DNA from: RGVT01 sp037129475
GTDB taxonomy: Bacteria; Planctomycetota; Planctomycetia; Pirellulales; UBA1268
DNA length: 44,843 nucleotides
Assembly: GCA_037129475.1 (NCBI GenBank)
Contig: JBAXUY010000011.1
Span: forward strand, 1-44,843
Reading direction: 5' to 3'
The notes under the pieces: model-generated
The model's input: the letters and a program-made list of their open reading frames with translations, nothing else
Told to the model about the DNA's origin: nothing
Databases searched by the model: none
Shown here: piece by piece, positions 35,852 to 44,410 of the stretch
How positions within the stretch are numbered: the first letter of the stretch is position 1
How the letters are laid out: each line of letters starts with the position of its first letter
Made by a program: the position numbers and the translations under genes

Positions 35852-35868
35852 ACGGCCCGACGGGCCGT
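35852..35868. terminator. Short GC-rich hairpin between divergent genes
   Basis: ACGGCCC (35852-35858), loop GAC, GGGCCGT (35862-35868). It lies between the divergent PVC cytochrome and EF-hand genes, so it is not at a gene end. It may separate the two promoters or bind a regulator; no T run follows. Confidence 0.3.
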
Positions 35869-35935
35869 TGGATACGAGGAACCAGAGGCCTCCGCCTGCG
35901 GTGGTTTCCATCCTCGAACGTGAAAGGTTTCCGTC

Positions 35936-36211
35936 ATGCTCGCCCGCCTGTTTGCCGTCTCGGTTGTCGCGCTCGTGGTCGCTCCGGCAGCGTTTGCCGC
36001 CGAGGGGAAAAAAGCGCCCGACCCGGCCAAGAGCTTCGCCCGGAAGGATGCGAACAGTGACGGGGCTCTCACGCTCGACGAGTTCAAGACGGGCTTGAAG
36101 GACAAGGCCCTCGACAACGCCGACAAACGATTCAAGAAGATCGATACCGACGGCGATGGCAAGCTCTCGCTCGATGAGTTCAAGGCCGGGATGCCGGCGA
36201 AGAAGTCGTAA
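35936..36211 (+). CDS. Exported EF-hand calcium-binding protein
   Basis: 91 residues. A signal peptide (LARLFAVSVVALVVAPAAFA, cleavage near residue 21) precedes two EF-hand loops: Asp38 to Glu49 (DANSDGALTLDE) and Asp70 to Glu81 (DTDGDGKLSLDE). All calcium-coordinating positions look intact. GAAAGG lies 9 bases before the ATG. It starts the plus-strand set with the second DUF1549/1553 and DUF1501 genes, 27 bases upstream of them. Small exported EF-hand proteins are frequent in planctomycetes and may act as calcium sensors or structural adhesives; the partner is unknown. Confidence 0.9.
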   Translation: MLARLFAVSVVALVVAPAAFAAEGKKAPDPAKSFARKDANSDGALTLDEFKTGLKDKALDNADKRFKKIDTDGDGKLSLDEFKAGMPAKKS

Positions 36212-36238
36212 AGCGTCCTTCGTGCACCAGGTGAGCCG

Positions 36239-38173
36239 ATGATGCCCCCGTGGCAGATTCGTGTCGTCGCGGCATGCGTCGCCGTCGCGGTGCTCGCTGC
36301 GGCGCTCGGCGCGGGGACGAAGTCGCGGGCGAAGCCGCGACAGGCCGTGGCGATGATGCGGCTGCCGGAGGCGGTGACCAAGCCGCCACCGCGGTCGGTC
36401 ATGGAGGTCGTCGCCGTCGACCGGAGCACCCGAGGTGCAGTGCGCGCGGCCGCCGGACGGATCGACGGTCTCCTCGCTCGACACTGGCAGGAGCACGGCG
36501 TCGCGCCGTCGCGGCCGCTTGCCGACGACGAGTTCGTGCGGCGCATGTATCTCGAACTCGCCGGCCGGATCCCCACGCACGACGAGATCGAGGCATTTCT
36601 CGACTCCGACCGGCCCGTCAAGCGTGCCGACCTCGTCGACGCGCTGCTCGAGAGCCCCGACTACGTGAGCCACTTCTATAACTTCTGGGCCGACATCCTC
36701 CGGCTCCAGGAGCGGCCCGACAAGCATCTCGTGTTCGAGCCGTACCTGCATTACGTGAAGGAAGCCATCCGCACGAACAAGCGTTACGACACGTGGGTGC
36801 ACGAGATGCTCACCGCCGACGGCCGGCTTTGGGAAAACCCCGCCGTCGGGTTCCAACTGCGCGATGAGGGGATGCCGCTGCCCTACGTCGACAACACGGT
36901 GCGCGTGCTCCTGGGCACCCAGATCGGCTGTGCGCAGTGCCACGACCACCCCTTCGACCACTGGACGCAGCGCGAGTTCTACGAACTGGCCGCGTTCACC
37001 GCCGGCACCCGGATGCGGCAGATTGGCCGAAGCAGCCCGGTCGCCGTCGCCGCCCGCGATCTGCACATGGCGAACCGGGATCGCAACCAGCGGAACAAGG
37101 CGGCCGTGGCCCAGTACCTCCGGGCCAACGTCACGAGCGTGGCCTTCGCCGACAAAAACCTGCTCCTGCCGCACGACTATCAATACGACGACGCCAAGCC
37201 GCTCGCGGCCGTGAGCCCGCGGGTGCTCTGGGGCGAGGTGCCGGAGTCGGCCCGCCGATCCGGCGGCCGGGAGCAGTTCGCCGCGTGGACCGTGTCGCGC
37301 GACAACCGGCAGTTCGCCCGTACGATCGCCAACCGGCTCTGGAAAAAGGTGATGGGCGTCGGCCTCGTCGAGCCCGTCGACGACTTCAAGGAGAGCAATC
37401 CGGCGAGCTACCCGGAATTGCTCGAGCACCTCACCGACGAGATGCTGCGTCTGCAGTTCGATCTCCGGGAGTTCGTGCGGCTCGTCGTCTCGACCGAGGC
37501 GTACCAGCGTCGGGCCGTGCTTCACGACGCCATGTCGGCTGCGCCGTTTCGCTTCACCGGGCCGGCACTCAAGCGGATGACCGCCGAACAGCTCTGGGAC
37601 TCGATCCTCACGCTCGTGGCCCGCAACCTCTGGGCGGTCGAGCGGCCGTCGCGGGAGGATGTTGCCGACGTGCTCGATGTCGATCTCCGCACAGCCTCGC
37701 TCACCGACGTCGATCGCGGACTCGAGGCCTTCCTGTCGCGGTATGGGAAAGGGCCGACCAAGCGGCGCATGATGGAAATCTGCGGCTACCGTGGCCTGGA
37801 GCTCGTCCGGGCGAGCGAGCTGCCCGCGCCACTGCCGCTGGGACATTTTCTCCGGCAGTTCGGCCAGAGCGATCGGGAGACGATCGAGGGGGGCCGCACG
37901 GTCGCCACGATTCCGCAGATCCTCGCGATGTTCAACGGCCCGATCACGCATGCGATGCTCGAGCGGGGTTCCGTGATCTACGACGAGGTCACGAGCCACG
38001 AGCCCCGGGAGGCGATCGACGCGGTCTTTCTGTCGGTGCTCTCGCGCCGTCCGAGCGCCGAGGAGCGAACGCTCGCCGTGCGGGAGATTATGTCGGCCGA
38101 GGATCGGGCGACCGGGTGCGGCAACGTGATCTGGGCACTCCTGAACACGCGGGAATTCATCTTCATCCAGTAG
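36239..38173 (+). CDS. DUF1549/DUF1553 protein (second copy)
   Basis: 644 residues with an N-terminal membrane anchor or signal (VVAACVAVAVLAAALGAG). DUF1549 covers about residues 70-260: DEFVRRMYLELAGRIPTHDEI, YNFWADILRLQ and the CAQCHDHPFDHWTQREFYELAAF block. DUF1553 covers about 350-640: FARTIANRLWKKVMGVGLVEPVDDF and ATIPQILAMFNGPITHAMLERGS. Unlike the copy at 30079 it lacks the N-terminal cytochrome module and the inserted beta-sandwich. The DUF1501 gene follows within about 20 bases, making the usual pair. The ATG at 36239 has AGGTGA upstream. Confidence 0.92.
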   Translation: MMPPWQIRVVAACVAVAVLAAALGAGTKSRAKPRQAVAMMRLPEAVTKPPPRSVMEVVAVDRSTRGAVRAAAGRIDGLLARHWQEHGVAPSRPLADDEFVRRMYLELAGRIPTHDEIEAFLDSDRPVKRADLVDALLESPDYVSHFYNFWADILRLQERPDKHLVFEPYLHYVKEAIRTNKRYDTWVHEMLTADGRLWENPAVGFQLRDEGMPLPYVDNTVRVLLGTQIGCAQCHDHPFDHWTQREFYELAAFTAGTRMRQIGRSSPVAVAARDLHMANRDRNQRNKAAVAQYLRANVTSVAFADKNLLLPHDYQYDDAKPLAAVSPRVLWGEVPESARRSGGREQFAAWTVSRDNRQFARTIANRLWKKVMGVGLVEPVDDFKESNPASYPELLEHLTDEMLRLQFDLREFVRLVVSTEAYQRRAVLHDAMSAAPFRFTGPALKRMTAEQLWDSILTLVARNLWAVERPSREDVADVLDVDLRTASLTDVDRGLEAFLSRYGKGPTKRRMMEICGYRGLELVRASELPAPLPLGHFLRQFGQSDRETIEGGRTVATIPQILAMFNGPITHAMLERGSVIYDEVTSHEPREAIDAVFLSVLSRRPSAEERTLAVREIMSAEDRATGCGNVIWALLNTREFIFIQ

Positions 38174-38193
38174 CGACGCACGCAGGTGCGATC

Positions 38194-39501
38194 ATGGAGA
38201 GGCATGCCATGGGAATGCGAATCACGGCCGACTGGTTCGATGAGCGGATCGCCCGGCGGGCCGTGCTTGGCCGCCTCGCCCGCTCGACCCTGGGCGTCAC
38301 GCTGCTCGACGGGATCGGCGGGAGCCTGTCGGCCGCCGCCGCCGCATCGGGCAAGGAGGGGATGAACCTGATCATCCTCTCGATGCGCGGCGCGATGAGC
38401 CACCTCGACACCTTTGACCCCAAGCCGGGCCGCGAGGAGCAGGGAGAGACGAAGCCGATCCAGACGAAGACTCCCGGCGTGCTGTTCGGGGAGCATCTGC
38501 CGAAACTGGCGGAGCACTCGGAGCGGCTGGCCGTCATCCGTTCGATGACCACCGAGACGGGCGACCACCAGCAGGGCCAGTACGTGATGCGGACGGCCTA
38601 CCCGGTGCTCGGCAGCATCCGCCACCCGTCGCTCGGCTCCTGGGCGCTCCACGTGCAGGGGAAGGCGAGCCGCGAGTTGCCCGGCTACGTGCTCGTCGGC
38701 AACGGCAACGAGCACCCCGGCGCCGGGTTCCTCGATCCGTCCGTCACACCCGTGCCGGTGGCCGACCCGGAGCTCGGGCTCGAGAACACCGTGCGGCCCG
38801 CGTATCTCACGGAGAAAAATTTCAACCGCCGGCTCGCGCTCGCCGACAAGATCGACGCCGACTTCAAACGGACGTACGCCGGCCCGCAACTCGAAGCCTA
38901 CAACCAGATGTACAAGGACGCCGTGCGGCTGCTCGGCAGCGTCGATCTCGAGGCCTTCGACATCGCGAAGGAATCGGAACAGACCCGCGAGCGTTACGGC
39001 GCGTCGCAGTTCGGTCAGGGCTGCCTGCTCGCCCGGCGGCTCGTCGAGGCCGGGGTGCGCTGCGTGGAAGTCGAATACGGCAAGTGGGACATGCACCGCG
39101 AGATCTTCGAAGAGTTGCCCGAGGCGGCCGGCACGCTCGACACCGGCATGGCCGCGCTGATCGCCGACCTCGGCGACCGCGGGCTGCTCTCCTCGACGCT
39201 CGTCGTGCTCGCCACGGAGTTCGGCCGGACGCCGCGGATCAACGAGAACGCCGGACGCGACCACCATCCGGCCGTATTCTCGTGCGTGCTCGCCGGTGCC
39301 GGCGTGAAGAGGGGCGTCGTGCACGGGGCGAGCGACGAGCGGGGATTCAAGCCCGACCGCGACGCCGTCAGCGTGCCCGACTTCCTCACGACGGTGGCCG
39401 CCGCGTGCGGCCTCCCGTACGACAAGGAGTTCATGGCCCCCAACGGCCGCCCGTTCAAGATCGGCGGCGGCGGCAAGCCGATCAAGGCGGTGCTGGCGTG
39501 A
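38194..39501 (+). CDS. DUF1501 protein (second copy)
   Basis: 435 residues from the ATG at 38194; the ATG at 38209 is a serious alternative because GGAGAGG lies 6 bases before it. IARRAVLGRLARSTLGVTLL is a Tat-like signal. MNLIILSMRGAMSHLDTFDPKPG, HSERLAVIRSMTTETGDHQQG, CLLARRLVEAGVRCVEVEYGKWDMH and STLVVLATEFGRTPRINENAGRDHHP are the DUF1501 blocks, with a more complete EFGRTP...GRDHH metal region than the copy at 28632. It pairs with the DUF1549/1553 gene upstream. It converges with the sulfatase gene at 39535, and a hairpin repeat lies between the stops. Confidence 0.93.
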   Translation: MERHAMGMRITADWFDERIARRAVLGRLARSTLGVTLLDGIGGSLSAAAAASGKEGMNLIILSMRGAMSHLDTFDPKPGREEQGETKPIQTKTPGVLFGEHLPKLAEHSERLAVIRSMTTETGDHQQGQYVMRTAYPVLGSIRHPSLGSWALHVQGKASRELPGYVLVGNGNEHPGAGFLDPSVTPVPVADPELGLENTVRPAYLTEKNFNRRLALADKIDADFKRTYAGPQLEAYNQMYKDAVRLLGSVDLEAFDIAKESEQTRERYGASQFGQGCLLARRLVEAGVRCVEVEYGKWDMHREIFEELPEAAGTLDTGMAALIADLGDRGLLSSTLVVLATEFGRTPRINENAGRDHHPAVFSCVLAGAGVKRGVVHGASDERGFKPDRDAVSVPDFLTTVAAACGLPYDKEFMAPNGRPFKIGGGGKPIKAVLA

Positions 39502-39514
39502 TCGGATTGCAAGG

Positions 39515-39537
39515 AGGACAGGGTGAAGCCTGTCCTA
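39515..39537 (-). repeat. GACAGGC hairpin repeat, copy 3
   Basis: AGGACAGG (39515-39522), loop GTGAAG, CCTGTCCT (39529-39536): an 8-bp stem between convergent genes. The TAG stop codon of the sulfatase (39537-39535) overlaps the right arm, as in copy 1. It is well placed to end transcription from either side. Confidence 0.7.
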
Positions 39538-41349
39538 CTTGTCGGCGCGTCGCGGCGAGGGGTATTTGTCGAACATATCGCCGCGGCCGAGCACGCGCGG
39601 GTCTTCTTGGCGCGTAAGCTCGGCGACCAGTTCTTCTTTCAGACGTCGCACGTCGGCGGCGCGCGCCGGATCGGCGGCGAGGTTCGTGACGCAGTCGGGA
39701 TCGACGGCGAGGTCGTAGAGTTCGTCGGCCGGTCGCTTGCCGAAGCAGAGTTGCCAGAAGCGGTCACCCTGGCCCGCCGCCTCGATCAGCGCCTTCGTGG
39801 GACCGGCGTCGGTGTCGGCGAGGCCGAGGTCGGGGTCGCCGCAGGGCCAGCGGTCGGGGGCGAAGTTGTGGACGTAGAAGAGGTTGCCGCGGCGGATCGC
39901 CCGGGCCGGGTAGCCGAGGCCTGATTCGATGCCCGGACGGCAGCGGACGTCGTTCCGCTCGCGGCCGAGGATCACGCGGTCGCGCGGCTGCTCGGGGGCA
40001 TCGCGCAGGATGTCTGCGAGGCTCGAGCCCGTGATCGGCCGCATGCCGGCGGCGACCCCGTCGACCGACTCGAGATCAAGGATCGTGGGGGCGAAGTCGA
40101 TGGCGCTCACGAAGCCGTCGGCACGGCGTCCGGGGTGGACGACACCGGCAGGCCAGCGCATCACGAGCGGCACGCGGTGGGCGAGATCGAACGTGTGCCC
40201 CTTGATCCGCGGGAACGGCATGCCATGGTCGCTGGTCACGACGACGAGCGTGTTGTCCTGTTCGCCGGCGGCTTCGAGCGCCGTAAGCAGCGAACCCACC
40301 TCCGCGTCGAAGGCCTCGATCTCCGTCGCGTAGTCGAGCATGTCGCGGCGGACGACGTCGGTGTCGGGCCAACAGGCGGGCACGCGGTCGATGTCGGCGG
40401 GCTTCTTGCCGGCCGCGAGGCCGGCGTCAGCCTTATAGGGGCGGTGCGGGGCCTTGCTCCCGTACCAATAGAAGAACGGCTGCCCCGGCTGCCTCTGACC
40501 GAGAAACGCACGGAACGCCGAGCCGGGATCGTTTCCTTTCCCCCGCTTCATCATCGAGAGCCCCCAGGTCCGCTGGTCGCCCGATGGCGTCAGCGCCACG
40601 CCCGGGCCCCACACCTTGCCGGCCCCGCCGCAGGCGAGTCCGCGTGCTGCGAGCACTTCGGTAAAAGCCATGGACTCGGGTGGAAACGTCGGCCAGTGGT
40701 TGGCAGCCGCCTCGAGCTGCCAAGGGTTGCGGCCGGTGAGGATCGCGGCCCGGCACGGGGCGCACTTCGACGTCGGCACGTAGGCGTTGTCGAAGACGAT
40801 GCCCTCCCGTGCGAGCCGGTCGACCGCCGGGGTCCTCGTCCAGCGGCAGCCGTAGGCACCGAAGTGGCACGAGGCGTCGTCGGCGATGACGAACAGCACG
40901 TTCGGCACGCGGGGACTTTGCGGGGTGGCGGCCGTCTTGTCCCGGGCGCGACGACCGTCGTCGGAGAACCGCACGAGCCGCCAGTCGTCCGCGCGAATCG
41001 CGCTGGAGGGTACGGGATGTCCGCCCGGCTTCTCATCGAGCTGTGCGGAACGTTTCAGCGCGCCACGTGCTCCCGGCCGGACCGTCACGGTGTAGACCGC
41101 GAAGGCGATGACGTCTTGCCGCGGCACGTCGATGAGAAACGGCCGGCCGCCTTTCGCACCGGGTTTCGCCGTCGTGGCGGCAGGGTTCTCCCACCAGGCC
41201 CCCGTCGCCCAGCCGTCGAGATCGGGAAACGCCGGGCCGAACGGCTGCGCCGCGATGTCGGTGGCGGCGAACGGTGCAGCGGTCGCTGTCGCAAGGGACG
41301 CCGCGGCACACACAGTCAGCAGGCCGATGACTGAAAGACGTCTGCTCAT
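39535..41349 (-). CDS. Sulfatase, type I (formylglycine-dependent)
   Basis: 604 residues from the ATG at 41349, which starts a signal peptide (SRRLSVIGLLTVCAAASLATATAA). The first 150 residues after it are not a standard sulfatase part and include a region rich in Pro and Gly. The sulfatase domain begins at PNVLFVIADDASCHFGAYG with the first metal aspartates. The formylglycine motif is CAPCR with Cys196, Pro198 and Arg200 in SKCAPCRAAILTGR. VVVTSDHGMPFPRIKG carries the second metal pair, and DLAHRVPLVMRWPAG is standard. It should remove sulfate from a sulfated glycan in the periplasm. It is divergent from the double sulfatase, with 142 bases between the starts. Confidence 0.93.
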   Translation of the reverse strand: MSRRLSVIGLLTVCAAASLATATAAPFAATDIAAQPFGPAFPDLDGWATGAWWENPAATTAKPGAKGGRPFLIDVPRQDVIAFAVYTVTVRPGARGALKRSAQLDEKPGGHPVPSSAIRADDWRLVRFSDDGRRARDKTAATPQSPRVPNVLFVIADDASCHFGAYGCRWTRTPAVDRLAREGIVFDNAYVPTSKCAPCRAAILTGRNPWQLEAAANHWPTFPPESMAFTEVLAARGLACGGAGKVWGPGVALTPSGDQRTWGLSMMKRGKGNDPGSAFRAFLGQRQPGQPFFYWYGSKAPHRPYKADAGLAAGKKPADIDRVPACWPDTDVVRRDMLDYATEIEAFDAEVGSLLTALEAAGEQDNTLVVVTSDHGMPFPRIKGHTFDLAHRVPLVMRWPAGVVHPGRRADGFVSAIDFAPTILDLESVDGVAAGMRPITGSSLADILRDAPEQPRDRVILGRERNDVRCRPGIESGLGYPARAIRRGNLFYVHNFAPDRWPCGDPDLGLADTDAGPTKALIEAAGQGDRFWQLCFGKRPADELYDLAVDPDCVTNLAADPARAADVRRLKEELVAELTRQEDPRVLGRGDMFDKYPSPRRADK

Positions 41350-41491
41350 GCGGAGGAAACTCTCACGAGGGTGCGGCGTTGAAACAGGCTGGGTGGAGTG
41401 ATCGCGACCCCGCTGTGACAATATCACCCGTGGCGAACGGCACCGCAACTTCGCGGCGCTTGCAGTCGCCGAGCGACGAGAGCGACTCCCG

Positions 41492-44239
41492 ATGGACCGA
41501 TGGTCTCACAGAAAACTTCGGCAGGTGATGGTCGTATGCCTGGCAGGCTGGTGCATCACCGGCCTGAAGACCGTCGTGGCCGAGGCACCGCCGCCGAACG
41601 TCGTGTTCATCCTCTCCGACGACCAGCATTGGGGCGACTACGGCTTCATGGGCCACCCGCACCTGCGCACGTCCAGCCTCGATCGGCTCGCCCGCGAGAG
41701 CCTCGTCTACCGCAGAGGCTATGTGACGACCAGCCTCTGCTCCCCGAGCCTCGCCTCGATCATCACCGGGAGGTATCCGCACGAGCACCGGATCGTGGGC
41801 AACGATCCGCCGGGCGGCAAGGAGGCCTTCGCGGCCGGCCGGGAACGGATGACCCGCCACCTCGAGGAGTGGCCGACGCTGCCGCGGTTGCTGGGCGCCC
41901 GCGGCTACGCGAGCCTGCAGACCGGCAAGTGGTGGCAGGGGGATTTTTCGCGGGGCGGGTTCACCGAGGGGATGACGCAGGGAAAGCGGCACGGCGACGA
42001 GGGGCTCGCCATCGGCCGCAAGACGATGCAGCCTGTCTACGATTTCATCGGCCGCTCGCGGGCCGCGGGCAAGCCGTTCTTCGTGTGGTACGCGCCGATG
42101 CTGCCGCACGATCCGCACGATCCCGCTCCGGAACTCGTGGAACACTATCAATCGAGGACGGACAGCGTCCATGTGGCCCGCTACTGGGGCAACGTCGAGC
42201 GGTTCGACCGCACGGTCGGCGACCTGCTCGACCATCTCGACCGCGAAAACCTTTCAGCGAACACGCTCGTCGTCTACGTCACCGACAACGGGTGGATCCA
42301 GAGCCCGGACGCGCCGCGGTTTGCGCCACGGTCGAAGCTCTCGCCGTATGACGGCGGCCTGCGGACACCGATCATGCTCCGCCGCCCGGGCACGATCCAG
42401 CCACGCACGAGCGACGAACTCGCCAGTGTGATCGACATCATGCCCACCGTGCTCGCCGCCTGCGGTGTCGAATCACCGGCCGGGCTCCCCGGCGTGAATC
42501 TGCTCGATGACAGGGCCGTGGCCGCGCGGCGGCAGGTGTTCGGTGAGTGTTTCACGCACACGCTCGTCGATCTCGACGATCCGGCGCAGAGCCTGCTTTG
42601 GCGCTGGACCGTGCGCGACCGCTGGAAGCTGATCGTGCCGGCGACAGCCGGGGCGGGCGGCACCTTCCCAGCCGCCGAAGCCAGTCGCGTCGATCACCAC
42701 TCGCAGGGCCGGTACGAGCGCGGCGAGATCGAACTCTTCGACGTCGTGGCCGACCCCAACGAAGCGACGAACGTCGCCGCGGCGCATCCCGACGTCGTCG
42801 CCGAACTCCGCTCGACCCTCGACGCCTGGTGGAAAACGGTGCCTGGCACCGAATCTGGGAAAGCTGGGAAGGATCGCGTGGCATCCAGTCAGGGTCTCTC
42901 GCCGAACGTCGTCATCTTCCTCGCCGACGATCTCGGGGCGCACGACCTCGGCTGCACCGGCAGTACGTTCCACCGCTCGCCCGCGATCGACCGGCTCGCA
43001 GCTGAGGGCATGCTCTTCACCCGTGGCTACGCGGCGGCGCCGGTCTGCTCGCCGACGCGGGCGGCGCTGGTCACCGGGCGGCATCCGGCGCGGGTGAGGA
43101 TCACGAACTTCATCGCCGGCGACCGCCGTGGCAGCCTGCTGCCGGCCGACTATCTCCATGCGCTGCCGGCGAGCGAAGTCACCGTCGCCGAACGGTTGCG
43201 CGACGCGGGCTATGCGACCGGCGTGTTCGGTAAGTGGCACCTCGGGCCACCCGCCGACATCCCGGCCCATGGATTCGAGGTGACCGGCTTCACGACGGTG
43301 GCCCCTGGCAGCGGCCCGAGCGCTGATCCGATGCATGCCCGGGCGATCGCGGCGCAGGCCGCAGCATTCATCGATTCGAACCGCGACCGTCCGTTCTTCT
43401 GCTACGTGCCGATGCATTCCGTGCATGTGCCGTTGCTCACGCGGCCGGAGCTCGCCGCGGAGGAGGGTCGGCGGGCCGTGGGCGTGGGCCCGAGGTTCGA
43501 CGTGCCGCCCTCCGTTCCCGGAGACCCGGCCACGCGCACCGTGCAAAACCATCCGGTCTACGCCGGCATGATCCGCGAGATGGACGAGACGGTGGCGACG
43601 GTGCTCGCCGCCGTGGAGAAGGCGGGTCGCAAGGAAAGCACGCTCGTCGTGTTCACGAGCGACAACGGCGGGCTCTCGACCGCGGAAGGAGCACCCACGT
43701 CGAACCTGCCACTGCGAGCCGGCAAGGGCTTCGTGTACGAGGGGGGCATCCGCGTGCCGTGTATCGTGCGCTGGCCGGAGGTCGTGCAGCCCGGCACCAC
43801 GAGCGACGTGCCCGTCACCACGCTCGACATCGCGGCGACCGTGCTCGACGTGGCTGGGATCCCAAATCGCGACGACGCCCCGCTCGATGGCGTGAGTCTC
43901 CGGCCGGTGCTGGCGGGTGCGAGCCCACCGAGTCCGCGCGACCTCGTCTGGCACTACCCGCACTATTCCAATCAGGGTGGCCGCCCGGCCGCGGCGCTCG
44001 TGTCGGGGAGCGAGAAGGTCGTGGAGCATTTCGAAACCGGGAAGCTCGAACTCTTCGACCTGGCGAACGACCCCGGTGAGCGTCACGACCTGGCCGGCGA
44101 GCGCCCCGAGCGGGCTGCGGAATTGAAGGCCAGGCTCGCGGCGTGGCGGAAGCGGGTGGGGGCGGCCATGCCCACGCCCAACCCCCAGCCGGTCGATCCA
44201 TTCGGGCCGGCCGCAGTGCCACGCCGCAAGGCCGGGTAG
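41492..44239 (+). CDS. Fused double sulfatase
   Basis: 915 residues in one uninterrupted frame holding two complete sulfatase domains. Domain 1 (about 35-455) follows a signal peptide (VMVVCLAGWCITGLKTVVAEA), starts PNVVFILSDDQHWGDYG and has the active-site word CSPSL at residues 83-87, with leucine where the consensus has arginine. Domain 2 (about 470-895) starts PNVVIFLADDLGAHDLG and has the consensus CSPTR (Cys519 to Arg523), then VFGKWHLGPP and VFTSDNGGLSTAEG. The linker has a GGGAAGGA followed by an in-frame GTG (codon 463, 42878), which could be a relic or an active internal start. The two domains belong to different sulfatase subfamilies, so the protein may remove two different sulfates. 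Sequencing error cannot be excluded. Confidence 0.9.
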   Translation: MDRWSHRKLRQVMVVCLAGWCITGLKTVVAEAPPPNVVFILSDDQHWGDYGFMGHPHLRTSSLDRLARESLVYRRGYVTTSLCSPSLASIITGRYPHEHRIVGNDPPGGKEAFAAGRERMTRHLEEWPTLPRLLGARGYASLQTGKWWQGDFSRGGFTEGMTQGKRHGDEGLAIGRKTMQPVYDFIGRSRAAGKPFFVWYAPMLPHDPHDPAPELVEHYQSRTDSVHVARYWGNVERFDRTVGDLLDHLDRENLSANTLVVYVTDNGWIQSPDAPRFAPRSKLSPYDGGLRTPIMLRRPGTIQPRTSDELASVIDIMPTVLAACGVESPAGLPGVNLLDDRAVAARRQVFGECFTHTLVDLDDPAQSLLWRWTVRDRWKLIVPATAGAGGTFPAAEASRVDHHSQGRYERGEIELFDVVADPNEATNVAAAHPDVVAELRSTLDAWWKTVPGTESGKAGKDRVASSQGLSPNVVIFLADDLGAHDLGCTGSTFHRSPAIDRLAAEGMLFTRGYAAAPVCSPTRAALVTGRHPARVRITNFIAGDRRGSLLPADYLHALPASEVTVAERLRDAGYATGVFGKWHLGPPADIPAHGFEVTGFTTVAPGSGPSADPMHARAIAAQAAAFIDSNRDRPFFCYVPMHSVHVPLLTRPELAAEEGRRAVGVGPRFDVPPSVPGDPATRTVQNHPVYAGMIREMDETVATVLAAVEKAGRKESTLVVFTSDNGGLSTAEGAPTSNLPLRAGKGFVYEGGIRVPCIVRWPEVVQPGTTSDVPVTTLDIAATVLDVAGIPNRDDAPLDGVSLRPVLAGASPPSPRDLVWHYPHYSNQGGRPAAALVSGSEKVVEHFETGKLELFDLANDPGERHDLAGERPERAAELKARLAAWRKRVGAAMPTPNPQPVDPFGPAAVPRRKAG

Positions 44240-44309
44240 ACTTCGGGGAATACGCTCTCAAAAAATCGAGAACGGTAGGCGAGGGGGTCGGCGAACGCTC
44301 GAGGAGCAT

Positions 44310-44326
44310 TGGGCCGCTGCGGCCCA
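44310..44326 (+). terminator. Terminator-like hairpin after the double sulfatase
   Basis: TGGGCCG (44310-44316), loop CTG, CGGCCCA (44320-44326), followed by CGCGACGAGACTTTT. It lies 70 bases after the sulfatase stop and 85 before the next start, and probably separates the two transcripts. Confidence 0.5.
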
Positions 44327-44410
44327 CGCGACGAGACTTTTGCCGCCCCCGAGCCGGACCTGCAGCGACAACGCCTGCAATTCATCATCCTTGTATTGGA
44401 ATGGTCCCCT

